Assembly (NCBI GenBank): GCA_027186245.1
Contig: CP114482.1
Coordinates: 15,953,209 to 16,017,208, forward strand
Length of the DNA: 64,000 nucleotides
Direction: 5' to 3'
Source: Coriaria nepalensis
Lineage: Eukaryota; Streptophyta; Magnoliopsida; Cucurbitales; Coriariaceae
The notes under the pieces are model-generated. The model was not told the origin of the DNA. It did no database searches and saw only the letters and a program-made list of their open reading frames with translations. Positions 1-11,097 of the stretch are shown here, piece by piece (positions within the stretch are counted from its first letter, which is position 1; the number at the start of each line of letters is the position of its first letter). A program made the translations under genes and the position numbers.

Positions 1-3000
1 GGCAATTATGCGTTTGTTTAGCCTTCAAATCATGTCATTGAGTCTTCTCTAGTCATTAAATCAATTAAAAGTAATTCGAAAGAATTCTATTTTTTGGCAC
101 TTCAAACACGACTTTCGTTCAGAACTTCCAATTCAACCATTGAGGAGAACTATGCATCTTTTTAGCCTTAAAATCATGTCATTGAGTCTCTTCTAGTTAT
201 CAAATCATTTCAAAGCATTCTGAACATATTCTATTTTCGCTCTTCAATCGAGACTTTTGTGCATAAAATTGCAATTGATGTTTTCAAGCAAATTATCCAT
301 TGTTTAGCCTTGAAATCATGTCATCGAGTCTCTTCTAGTAATTAAATCATTTCAAAGAAATTTAAACGAAATCTTTTTTCGCACCTCAACCACGGCGTTT
401 GTACATAACTTGCAATGGATCTTTTGAAGGCAACTAGGCATTTGTATAGCCTTAAAATCATGTCATTGATTCACTTTTAGTCAGTAAATCATTCGAAATC
501 AATTCAAACGAATTCTACTTTCGCATTTCAAACACGACTTTTGTGCAAAACATGCAATTGATCTATTGAAGGCAATTATGCGTTTGTTTAGCCATAAAAT
601 CATGTCATTGAGTCTTCTCTAGTCATTAAATCAATTAAAAGTAATTCGAACGAATTCTATTTTTTCGCACTTCAAACACGACTTTCGTTCAGAACTTTCA
701 ATTCAATAACTGAAGGCAACTATGCATCTTTTTAGTCTTAAAATCGTGTCATTGAGTCTCTTCTAATTATCAAATCATTTGAAAGCATTTTGAACAAATT
801 CTATTTTCGCTCTTCAATCGAGACTTTTGTGCATAACTTGCAATTGATGTTTTCAAGCAAATTATCCATTGTTTAACCTTGAAATCATGTCATTGAGTCT
901 CTTTTAGTAATTAAATCATTTCAAAGAAATTCGAACAAAATCTTTTTTCGCACCTCAACCACGGCTATTGTGCATAACTTGCAATGGATCTTTTGAAGGC
1001 AACTAGGCATTTGTATAGCCTTAAAATCATGTCATTGAATCACTTTTAGTCAGTAAATCATTCGTAATCAATTCAAACGAATTCTATTTTCGCATTTCAA
1101 ACACGACTTTTGTGCAAAACATGCAATTGATCTATTGAAGGCAATTATGCGTTTGTTTAGCCTTCAAATCATGTCATTGAGTCTTCTCTAGTCATTAAAT
1201 CAATTAAAAGTAATTCGAAAGAATTCTATTTTTTCGCACTTCAAACACGACTTTCGTTCAGAACTTTCAATTCAATAATTGAAGGCAACTATGCATCTTT
1301 TTAGCCTTAAAATCATGTCATTGAGTCTCTTCTAGTTATCAAATCATTTGGAAGCATTCTGAACATATTCTATTTTCGCTCTTCAATCGAGACTTTTGTG
1401 CATAAAATTGCAATTGATGTTTTCAAGCAAATTATCCATTGTTTAGCCTTGAAATCAGGTCATTGAGTCTCTTTTAGTAATTAAATCATTTCAAAGAAAT
1501 TCGAACGAAATCTTTTTTCGCACTTGAACCAATACTTTCGTGCATAATTTGCAATGGATCTTTTGAAGGCAACTAGGCATTCGTATAGCCTTAAAATCAT
1601 GTCATTGAGTCACTTTTAGTCAGTAAATCATTCGAAATCAATTCAGACGAATTCTATTTTCGCATTTCAAACACGACTTTTGTGCAAAACATGCAATTGA
1701 TCTATTGAAGGCAATTATGCGTTTGTTTAGCCTTAAAATCATGTCATTGAGTTTTCTTTAGTCATTAAATCAATTAAAAGTAATTCGAAAGAATTCTATT
1801 TTTTCGCACTTCAAACACGACTTTCGTTCAGAACTTTCAATTCAATAATTGAAGGCAACTATGCATCTTTTTAGTCTTAAAATCATGTCATTGAGTCTCT
1901 TCTAATTATCAAATCATTTGAAAGCATTTTGAACAAATTCTATTTTCGCTCTTCAATCGAGACTTTTGTGCATAACTTGCAATTGATGTTTTCAAGCAAA
2001 TTATCCATTGTTTAACCTTGAAATCATGTCATTGAGTCTCTTTTAGTAATTAAATCATTTCAAAGAAATTCGAACGAAATCTTTTTTCGCACCTCAACCA
2101 TGGCTTTTGTGCATAACTTGCAATGGATCTTTTGAAGGCAACTAGGCATTTGTATAGCCTTAAAATCATGTCATTGAATCACTTTTAGTCAGTAAATCAT
2201 TCGTAATCAATTCAAACGAATTCTATTTTCGCATTTCAAACACGACTTTTGTGCAAAACATGCAATTGATCTATTGAAGGCAATTATGCGTTTGTTTAGC
2301 CTTCAAATCATGTCATTGAGTCTTCTCTAGTCATTAAATCAATTAAAAGTAATTCGAAAGAATTCTATTTTTTGGCACTTCAAACACGACTTTCGTTCAG
2401 AACTTCCAATTCAACCATTGAGGAGAACTATGCATCTTTTTAGCCTTAAAATCATGTCATTGAGTCTCTTCTAGTTATCAAATCATTTGAAAGCATTCTG
2501 AACATATTCTATTTTCGCTCTTCAATCGAGACTTTTGTGCATAAAATTGCAATTGATGTTTTCAAGCAAATTATCCATTGTTTAGCCTTGAAATCATGTC
2601 ATCGAGTCTCTTCTAGTAATTAAATCATTTCAAAGAAATTTAAACGAAATCTTTTTTCGCACCTCAACCACGGCGTTTGTACATAACTTGCAATGGATCT
2701 TTTGAAGGCAACTAGGCATTTGTATAGCCTTAAAATCATGTCATTGAGTCACTTTTAGTCAGTAAATCATTCGAAATCAATTCAAACGAATTCTATTTTC
2801 GCATTTCAAACACGACTGTTGTGCAAAACATGCAATTGATCTATTGAAGGCAATTATGCGTTTGTTTAGCCATAAAATCATGTCATTGAGTCTTCTCTAG
2901 TCATTAAATCAATTAAAAGTAATTCGAAAGAATTCTATGTTTTCGCACTCCAAACACGACTTTCGTTCAGAACTTTCAATTCAATAATTGAAGGCAACTA

Positions 3001-5692
3001 TGCATCTTTTTAGTCTTAAAATCATGTCATTGAGTCTCTTCTAATTATCAAATCATTTGAAAGCATTTTGAACAAATTCTATTTTCGCTCTTCAATCGAG
3101 ACTTTTGTGCATAACTTGCAATTGATGTTTTCAAGCAAATTATCCATTGTTTAACCTTGAAATCATGTCATTGAGTCTCTTTTAGTAATTAAATCATTTC
3201 AAAGAAATTCGAACAAAATCTTTTTTCGCACCTCAACCAGGGCTATTGTGCATAACTTGCAATGGATCTTTTGAAGGCAACTAGGCATTTGTATAGCCTT
3301 AAAATCATGTCATTGAGTCACTTTTAGTCAGTAAATCATTCGAAATCAATTCAAACGAATTCTATTTTCGCATTTCAAACACGACTGTTGTGCAAAACAT
3401 GCAATTGATCTATTGAAGGCAATTATGCGTTTGTTTAGCCTTAAAATCATGTCATTGAGTCTTCTCTAGTCATTAAATCAATTAAAAGTAATTCGAAAGA
3501 ATTCTATTTTTTCGCACTTCAAACACGACTTTCGTTCAGAACTTTCAATTTAATAATTGAAGGCACCTATGCATCTTTTTAGCCTTAAAATCATGTCATT
3601 GAGTCTCTTCTAGTCATCAAATCATTTGAAAGCATTTTGAACAAATTCTATTTTTGCTCTTCAATCGAGACTTTTGTGCATAACTTGCGATTGATGTTTT
3701 CAAGCTAATTATCCATTGTTTAACCTTGAAATCATGTCATTGAGTCTCTTTTAGTAATTAAATCATTTCAAGAAATTCGAACGAAATCTTTTTTCGCACT
3801 TGAACCAATACTTTCGTGCATAATTTGCAATGGATCTTTTGAAGGCAACTAGGCATTTGTATAGCCTTAAAATCATGTCGTTGAATCACTTTTAGTCAGT
3901 AAATCATTCGTAATCAATTCAAACGAATTCTATTTTCGCATTTCAAACACGACTTTTGTGCAAAACATGCAATTGATCTATTGAAGGCAATTATGCGTTT
4001 GTTTAGCCATAAAATCATGTCATTGAGTCTTCTCTAGTCATTAAATCAATTAAAAGTAATTCGAAAGAATTCTATTTTTTCGCACTTCAAACACGACTTT
4101 CGTTCAGAACTTTCAATTCAATAATTGAAGGCAACTATGCATCTTTTTAGCCTTAAAATCATGTCATTGAGTCTCTTCTAGTCATCAAATCATTTGAAAG
4201 CATTTTGAACAAATTCTATTTTCGCTCTTCAATCGAGACTTTTGTGCATAACTTGCAATTGATGTATTCAAGCCAATTATCCATTGTTTAGCCTTGAAAT
4301 CATGTCATCCAGTCTCTTCTAGTAATTAAATCATTTCAAAGAAATTTAAAAGAAATCTCTTTTCGCACCTGAACCACGGCTTTTGTGCATAATTTGCAAT
4401 GGATCTTTTGAAGGCAACTAGACATTTGTATAGCCTTAAAATCATGTCAGTGAGTCACTTTTAGTCAGTAAATCATTCGAAATCAATTCAAACGAATTCT
4501 ATTTTCGCATTTCAAACACGACTGTTGTGCAAAACATGCAATTGATCTATTGAAGGCAATTATGCGTTTGTTTAGCCTTAAAATCATGTCATTGAGTCTT
4601 CTCTAGTCATTAAATCAATTAAAAGTAATTCGAAAGAATTCTATTTTTTCGCACTTCAAACACAACTTTCGTTCAGAACTTTCAATTCAATAATTGAAGG
4701 CAACTATGCATCTTTTTAGCCTTAAAATCATGTCATTGAGTCCCTTCTAATTATCAAATCATTTGAAAGCATTTTGAACAAATTCTATTTTTGCTCTTCA
4801 ATCGAGACTTTTGTGCATAACTTGCAATTGATGTTTTCAAGCAAATTATCCATTGTTTAACCTTGAAATCATGTCATTGAGTCTCTTTTAGAAATTAAAT
4901 CATTTCAAAGAAATTCGAACGAAATCTTTTTTCGCACTTGAACCAATACTTTCGTGCATAATTTGCAATGGATCTTTTGAAGGCAACTAGGCATTTGTAT
5001 AGCCTTAAAATCATGTCATTGAGTCACTTTTAGTCGGTAAATCATTCGAAATCAATTCAAACGAATTCTATTTTCGCATTTCAAACACGACTTTTGTGCA
5101 AAACATGCAATTGATCTATTGAAGGCAATTATGCGTTTGTTTAGCCTTAAAATCATGTCATTGAGTCTTCTCTAGTCATTAAATCAATTAAAAGTAATTC
5201 AAAAGAATTCTATTTTTTCGCACTTCAAACACGACTTTCGTTCAGAACTTTCAATTCAATAATTGAAGGCAACTATGCATCTTTTTAGCCTTAAAATCAT
5301 GTCATTGAGTCTCTTCTAGTCATCAAATCATTTGAAAGCATTTTGAACAAATTCTATTTTCGCTCTTCAATCGAGACTTTTGTGCATAACTTGCAATTGA
5401 TGTATTCAAGCAAATTATCCATTGTTTAGCCTTGAAATCATGTCATCCAGTCTCTTCTAGTAATTAAATCATTTCAAAGAAATTTAAACGAAATCTTTTT
5501 TCGCACCTGAACCACGGCTTTTGTGCATAATTTGCAATGAATCTTTTGAAGGCAACTAGGCATTTGTATAGCCTTAAAATCATGTCATTGAGTCACTTTT
5601 AGTCAGTAAATCATTCGAAATCAATTCAAACGAATTCTATTTTCGCATTTCAAACACGACTTTTGTGCAAAACATGCAATTGATCTATTGAA
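1..5692 (+). repeat. Left zone: ten tetramer units with traces of a 2278-bp period
   Basis: Units start at 1, 571, 1140, 1710, 2279, 2849, 3418, 3986, 4555 and 5124. Position 1 falls exactly on the start of an A monomer by chance of the window. Units 1 and 2279 share a rare set of variants: GGCAC and ACCATTGAGGAG in A, CATTCTGAACATATTC in B, and GGCGTTTGTACATAAC in C. Units 571 and 2849 share GCCATAAAATC in A and GGCTATTGTGC in C. A four-unit block of 2278 bp was therefore duplicated. The likeness fades after about 3.4 kb. Unit 3418 is 568 bp because one A is missing in C near 3770. No hexamer occurs in this zone. Confidence 0.85.
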
Positions 5693-6261
5693 GGCAATTA
5701 TGCATTTGTTGAGCCTTAAAATCATGTCATTGAGTCTTCTCTAGTCATTAAATCAATTAAAAGTAATTCGAAAGAATTCTATTTTTTCCCACTTCAAACA
5801 CGACTTTCGTTCAGAGCTTTCAATTCAATAATTGAAGGCAACTATGCATCTTTTTAGCCTTAAAATCATGTCATTGAGTCTCTTCTAGTTATCCAATCAT
5901 TTGAAAGCATTTTGAACAAATTCTATTTTCACTCTTCAATCGAGACTTTTGTGCATAACTTGCAATTGATGTTTTCAAGCAAATTATCCATTGTTTAGCC
6001 TTGAAATCATGTCATTGAGTCTCTTTTAGTAATTAAATCATTTCAAAGAAATTCGAACGAAATCTTTTTTCGCACTTGAAACAATACTTTCGTGCATAAT
6101 TTGCAATCGATCTTTTGAAGGCAACTAGGCATTTGTATAGCCTTAAAATCATGTCACTGAGTCACTTTTAGTCAGTAAATCATTCGAAATCAATTCAAAC
6201 AAATTCTATTTTCGCATTTCAAACACGACTTTTGTGCAAAACATGCAATTGATCTATTGAA

Positions 6262-7113
6262 GGCAATTATGCGTTTGTTTAGCCTTAAAATCATGTCATT
6301 GAGTCTTCTCTAGTCATTAAATCAATTAAAAGTAATTCGAAAGAATTCTATTTTTTCGCACTTCAAACACGACCTTCGTTCAGAACTTTCAATTCGGTAA
6401 TTGAAGGAACCTATGCATCATTTTAGCCTTAAAATCATGTCATTGAGTCTCTTCTAGTCATCAAATCATTTGAAAGCATTTTGAACAAATTCTATTTTCG
6501 CTCTTCAATCGAGACTTTTGTGCATAACTTGCAATTGATGTTTTCAAGCAAATTATCCATTGTTTAGCCTTGAAATCATGTCATCGAGTCTCTTCTAGTA
6601 ATTAAATCATTTCAAAGAAATTTAAACGAAATCTTTTTTCGCACGTCAACCACGGCTTTTGTGCATAACTTGCAATGGATCTTTTGAAGGCAACTAGGCA
6701 TTTGTATAGCCTTAAAATCATGTCATTGAGTCTCTTCTAGTCATCAAATCATTTGAAAGCATTTTGAACAAATTCTATTTTCGCTCTTCAATCGAGACTT
6801 TTGTGCATAACTTCCAATTGATGTTTTCAAGCAAATTATCCATTGTTTAGTCTTGAAATCATGTCATCGAGTCTCTTCTAGTAATTAGATCATTCCAAAG
6901 GAATTTAAACGAAATCTTTTTTCGCACCTCAACCACGGCTTTTGTGCATAACCTGCAATGGATCTTTTGAAGGCAACTAGGCATTTGTATAGCCTTAAAA
7001 TCAAGTCATTGAATCACTTTTAGTCAGTAAATCATTCGTAATCAATTCAAACGAATTCTATTTTTGCATTTGAAACACGACTTTTGTGCAAAACATGCAA
7101 TTGATCTATTGAA
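6262..7113 (+). repeat. Hexameric HOR unit 1 (A-B-C-D/B-C'-D')
   Basis: Monomers are A 6262-6405, B 6406-6547, C 6548-6688, hybrid 6689-6830, C' 6831-6971 and D' 6972-7113. The hybrid starts as D (CTAGGCATTTGTATAGC) and changes to B (TCTTCTAGTCATCAAATC) inside the shared box, so the junction lies within 6708-6732. C' has TAGTCTTGAAATC, ATTCCAAAGG and ACCTGCAATGG, and D' has AATCAAGTCATTG. Relative to a tetramer, two monomers (283 bp) are inserted. Confidence 0.92.
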
Positions 7114-7239
7114 GGCAATTATGCGTTTGTTTAGCCTTAAAATCATGTCATTGAGTCTTCTCTAGCCATTAAATAAATTAAAAGTAATTCGAAAGAATTC
7201 TATTTTTTCGCACTTCAAACACGACTTTCGTTCAGAACT

Positions 7240-7257
7240 TTCAATTCAATAATTGAA
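7240..7257. repeat. Dyad at the end of monomer A (7-bp arms, 4-bp loop; reference copy)
   Basis: TTCAATTCAATAATTGAA is a perfect inverted repeat with arms TTCAATT and AATTGAA around CAAT. It occupies exactly the last 18 bases of A, at the A/B junction, in most units. Some units carry point changes in the loop (CAGT in the units at 7683, 9390 and 12519) that leave both arms intact. Others change the arm (ACTGAA in unit 571, AATTAAAGG in units 8821, 13657 and 30723). A small cruciform or a dimeric protein site is conceivable. It lacks the GC-rich stem and context of a transcription terminator. Confidence 0.7.
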
Positions 7258-7650
7258 GGCAACTATGCATCTTTTTAGCCTTAAAATCATGTCATTGAGT
7301 CTCTTCTAGTCATCAAATCATTTGAAAGCATTTTGAACAAATTCTATTTTCGCTCTTCAATCGAGACTTTTGTGCATAACTTGCAATTGATGTATTCAAG
7401 TAAATTATCCATTGTTTAGCCTTGAAATCATGTCATCCAGTCTCTTCTAGTAATTAAATCATTTCAAAGAAATTTAAACGAAATCTTTTTTCGCACCTGA
7501 ACCACGGCTTTTGTGCATAATTTGCAATGGATCTTTTGAAGGCAACTAGGCATTTGTATAGCCTTAAAATCATGTCATTGAGTCACTTTTAGTCAGTAAA
7601 TCATTCGTAATCAATTCAAACGAATTCTATTTTCGCATTTCAAACACGAC

Positions 7651-7662
7651 TTTTGTGCAAAA
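7651..7662. repeat. Short inverted repeat in monomer D (5-bp arms)
   Basis: TTTTGTGCAAAA has 5-bp arms around TG and lies near the tail of D. It is present in most units. It is lost where D carries GTGTAAAAC (for example the units ending before 45788, 46357, 47495 and 54323). B and C have the related TTTTGTGCATAA, so this may simply be the D form of an ancestral motif. Confidence 0.5.
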
Positions 7663-7682
7663 CATGCAATTGATCTATTGAA

Positions 7683-7826
7683 GGCAATTATGCGTTTGTT
7701 TAGCCTTAAAATCATGTCATTGAGTCTTCTCTAGTCATTAAATCAATTAAAAGTAATTCGAAAGAATTCTATTTTTTCGCACTTCAAACACGACTTTCGT
7801 TCAGAACTTTCAATTCAGTAATTGAA
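7683..7826 (+). repeat. Monomer type A (reference copy, 144 bp)
   Basis: This is the first monomer of the tetramer, described on one well-preserved unit. Its head reads GGCAATTATGCGTTTG, then comes the shared box (7702-7726), then an EcoRI site at 7764-7769, a T6 run followed by CGCAC, and in most copies a short dyad at the tail. A is the longest type and is set apart by TCTTCTCTAGTCATTAAATC after the box. Its head resembles that of C and its middle resembles D, which suggests the four types descend from a shorter ancestral series. Common variants are a TTGAGCC head paired with CCCAC and CAGAGC further on (units at 5693, 8252, 10529, 13088), and a GGCAC variant with an ACCATTGAGGAG tail (units 1, 2279, 9959, 14795, 19631). 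Confidence 0.9.
7702..7726 (+). repeat. 25-bp box shared by all monomer types (reference copy)
   Basis: This is the best-conserved stretch of the satellite. Its core CCTTAAAATCATGTCATTGA recurs in A, B and D, and in C with one or two fixed changes, so it occurs about once per 142 bp through the window. On the forward strand the three frames meet TAG, TGA and, a few bases downstream, another TAG. On the reverse strand two frames meet TGA inside the box and the third meets a stop in the flank. It is also the place where the D/B hybrid junction of every hexamer falls. A protein-binding role is possible but is only inferred from conservation. Confidence 0.8.
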
Positions 7827-7968
7827 GGAACCTATGCATCTTTTTAGCCTTAAAATCATGTCATTGAGTCTCTTCTAGTCATCAAATCATTTGAAAGCAT
7901 TTTGAACAAATTCTATTTTCGCTCTTCAATCGAGACTTTTGTGCATAACTTGCAATTGATGTTTTCAA
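7827..7968 (+). repeat. Monomer type B (reference copy, 142 bp)
   Basis: This is the second monomer of the tetramer. Its head is close to CTATGCATCTTTTTAGCC. The shared box is followed by TCTTCTAGTCATCAAATC, then GAAAGCATTTTGAAC, TTTTCGCTCTTCAATCGAG and a tail ending GCAATTGATGTTTTCAA. A 143-bp form carries one extra base (CATAAAATTGC in place of CATAACTTGC). It accounts for the 570-bp rather than 569-bp units at 1, 1140, 2279, 9959, 14795 and 19631. From about 42.6 kb onward the tail is mostly GATCTATTCAAG rather than GATGTTTTCAAG, a shift of variant along the array. Confidence 0.9.
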
Positions 7969-8109
7969 GCAAATTATCCATTGTTTAGCCTTGAAATCAT
8001 GTCATCGAGTCTCTTCTAGTAATTAAATCATTTCAAAGAAATTTAAACGAAATCTTTTTTCGCACCTCAACCACGGCTTTTGTGCATAACTTGCAATGGA
8101 TCTTTTGAA
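7969..8109 (+). repeat. Monomer type C (reference copy, 141 bp)
   Basis: This is the third monomer of the tetramer and the shortest. Its head GCAAATTATCCATTG resembles that of A. Its copy of the box usually has G for A after CCTT and often CATCGAG for CATTGAG. Three tail families alternate along the array: one with CTCAACCACGG, one with CTGAACCACGG, and one with TTGAACCAATACTTTCGTGC. A separate lineage called C' here has TAGTCTTGAAATC and CAAAGGAATTTAAAC. It is found in most hexamers and in the tetramers at 22191, 32713, 35271, 38395 and 43512. C is the most variable monomer type in the window. Confidence 0.9.
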
Positions 8110-8251
8110 GGCAACTAGGCATTTGTATAGCCTTAAAATCATGTCATTGAGTCACTTTTAGTCAGTAAATCATTCGAAATCAATTCAAACGAATTCTATT
8201 TTCGCATTTCAAACACGACTTTTGTGCAAAACATGCAATTGATCTATTGAA
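8110..8251 (+). repeat. Monomer type D (reference copy, 142 bp)
   Basis: This is the fourth monomer and closes the tetramer. Its head is CAACTAGGCATTTGTATAGC, the box is followed by ACTTTTAGTCAGTAAATC, and an EcoRI site lies at 8191-8196. Its tail GCAATTGATCTATTGAA leads into the next A. Variants that help trace duplications include GTCACTGAG and ACAAATTC (EcoRI lost; units 5693, 10529, 15365, 20201), TAATTCATAATC with TTTTCCTATTTC (32713, 35271, 38395, 43512), and AAACCCGAC with CACGCAATTG (common after about 42.9 kb). Confidence 0.9.
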
Positions 8252-11097
8252 GGCAATTATGCATTTGTTGAGCCTTAAAATCATGTCATTGAGTCTTCTC
8301 TAGTCATTAAATCAATTAAAAGTAATTCGAAAGAATTCTATTTTTTCCCACTTCAAACACGACTTTCGTTCAGAGCTTTCAATTCAATAATTGAAGGCAA
8401 CTATGCATCTTTTTAGCCTTAAAATCATGTCATTGAGTCTCTTCTAGTTATCAAATCATTTGAAAGCATTTTGAACAAATTCTATTTTCGCTCTTCAATC
8501 GAGACTTTTGTGCATAACTTGCAATTGATGTTTTCAAGCAAATTATCCATTGTTTAGCCTTGAAATCATGTCATTGAGTCTCTTTTAGTAATTAAATCAT
8601 TTCAAAGAAATTCGAACGAAATCTTTTTTCGCATTTGAAACAATACTTTCGTGCATAATTTGCAATCGATCTTTTGAAGGCAACTAGGCATTTGTATAGC
8701 CTTAAAATCATGTCACTGAGTCACTTTTAGTCAGTAAATCATTCGTAATCAATTCAAACGAATTCTATTTTCGCATTTGAAACACGACTTTTGTGCAAAA
8801 CATGCAATTGATCTATTGAAGGCAATTATGCGTTTGTTTAGCCTTAAAATCATGTCATTGAGTCTTCTCTAGCCATTAAATAAATTAAAAGTAATTCGAA
8901 AGAATTCTATTTTTTCGCACTTCAAACACAACTTTCGTTCAGAACTTTCAATTCAATAATTAAAGGCAACTATGCATCTTTTTAGCCTTACAATCATGTC
9001 ATTGAGTCTCTTCTAGTCATCAAATCATTTGAAAGCATTTTGAACAAATTCTATTTTCGCTCTTCAATCGAGACTTTTGTGCATAACTTGCAATTGATGT
9101 ATTCAAGCAAATTATCCATTGTTTAGCCTTGAAATCATGTCATCGAGTCTCTTCTAGTAATTAAATCATTTCAAAGAAATTCGAACGAAATCTTTTTTCG
9201 CACTTGAACCAATACTTTCGTGCATAATTTGCAATGGATCTTTTGAAGGCAACTAGGCATTTGTATAGCCTTAAAATCATGTCATTGAGTCACTTTTAGT
9301 CAGTAAATCATTCGTAATCAATTCAAACGAATTCTATTTTCGCATTTCAAACACGACTTTTGTGCAAAACATGCAATTGATCTATTGAAGGCAATTATGC
9401 GTTTGTTTAGCCTTAAAATCATGTCATTGAGTCTTCTCTAGTCATTAAATCAATTAAAAGTAATTCGAAAGAATTCTATTTTTTCGCACTTCAAACACGA
9501 CTTTCGTTCAGAACTTTCAATTCAGTAATTGAAGGAACCTATGCATCTTTTTAGCCTTAAAATCATGTCGTTGAGTCTCTTCTAGTCATCAAATCATTTG
9601 AAAGCATTTTGAACAAATTCTATTTTCGCTCTTCAATCGAGACTTTTGTGCATAACTTGCAATTGATGTTTTCAAGCAAATTATCCATTGTTTAGCCTTG
9701 AAATCATGTCATTGAGTCTCTTTTAGTAATTAAATCATTTCAAAGAAATTCGAACGAAATCATTTTTCGCACTTGAACCAATACTTTCGTGCATAATTTG
9801 CAATCGATCTTTTGAAGGCAACTAGGCATTTGTATAGCCTTAAAATCATGTCATTGAGTCACTTTTAGTCGGTAAATCATTCGAAATCAATTCAAACGAA
9901 TTCTATTTTCGCATTTCAAACACGACTTTTGTGCAAAACATGCAATTGATCTATTGAAGGCAACTATGCGTTTGTTTAGCTTTAAAATCATGTCATTGAG
10001 TCTTCTCTAGTCATTAAATCAATTAAAAGTAATTCGAAAGAATTCTATTTTTTGGCACTTCAAACACGACTTTCGTTCAGAACTTCCAATTCAACCATTG
10101 AGGAGAACTATGCATCTTTTTAGCCTTAAAATCATGTCATTGAGTCTCTTCTAGTTATCAAATCATTTGAAAGCATTCTGAACATATTCTATTTTCGCTC
10201 TTCAATCGAGACTTTTGTGCATAAAATTGCAATTGATGTTTTCAAGCAAATTATCCATTGTTTAGCCTTGAAATCATGTCATCGAGTCTCTTCTAGTAAT
10301 TAAATCATTTCAAAGAAATTTAAACGAAATCTTTTTTCGCACCTCAACCACGGCTTTTGTGCATAACTTGCAATGGATCTTTTGAAGGCAACTAGGCATT
10401 TGTATAGCCTTAAAATCATGTCATTGAGTCACTTTTAGTCAGTAAATCATTCGAAATCAATTCAAACGAATTCTATTTTCGCATTTCAAACACGACTTTT
10501 GTGCAAAACATGCAATTGATCTATTGAAGGCAATTATGCGTTTGTTGAGCCTTAAAATCATGTCATTGAGTCTTCTCTAGTCATTAAATCAATTAAAAGT
10601 AATTCGAAAGAATTCTATTTTTTCCCACTTCAAACACGACTTTCGTTCAGAGCTTTCAATTCAATAATTGAAGGCAACTATGCATCTTTTTAGCCTTAAA
10701 ATCATGTCATTTAGTCTCTTCTAGTTATCAAATCATTTGAAAGCATTTTGAACAAATTCTATTTTCGCTCTTCAATCGAGACTTTTGTGCATAACTTGCA
10801 ATTGATGTATTCAAGCAAATTATCCATTGTTTAGCCTTGAAATCATGTCATTGAGTCTCTTTTAGTAATTAAATCATTTCAAAGAAATTCGAACGAAATC
10901 TTTTTTCGCACTTGAAACAATACTTTCGTGCATAATTTGCAATCGATCTTTTGAAGGCAACTAGGCATTTGTATAGCCTTAAAATCATGTCACTGAGTCA
11001 CTTTTAGTCAGTAAATCATTCGAAATCAATTCAAACAAATTCTATTTTCGCATTTCAAACACGACTTTTGTGCAAAACATGCAATTGATCTATTGAA

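Larger units (their letters stand above)
6262..11097 (+). repeat. 4836-bp super-repeat, copy 1
   Basis: One hexamer followed by seven tetramers. Copy markers are CGACCTTCG and TTCGGTAATTGAAGG in the first A, CTAGCCATTAAATAAATT in the units at 7114 and 8821, TTACAATC in unit 8821, ATCATTTTTCGCAC in unit 9390, and the GGCAC variant in unit 9959. One tetramer (9959) is 570 bp because it has the longer B. In the stretches I compared base by base I saw no difference from copy 2. Confidence 0.88.

Noticed and set aside
6831..6971. ATTCCAAAGGAAT in C' as a STAT-type site
   Set aside because: The TTC and GAA half-sites are five bases apart, not three or four, and the motif is just the C' form of a variable stretch.
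7240..7257. Dyad at the A/B junction as a transcription terminator
   Set aside because: The arms are AT-rich and short, no T run follows, and there is no transcribed gene nearby.
7756..7772. Possible CENP-B box in monomer A (TTCGAAAGAATTC)
   Set aside because: The left part fits TTCGNNNNANN, but the required CGGG that follows is replaced by TCTA. No monomer type that I read has the CGGG.
8110..8251. TATA-like promoter in the head of D (TTTGTATAGCC)
   Set aside because: It is a poor match, repeats in every D monomer, and has no gene downstream. Satellite transcription is possible, but nothing here marks a start.
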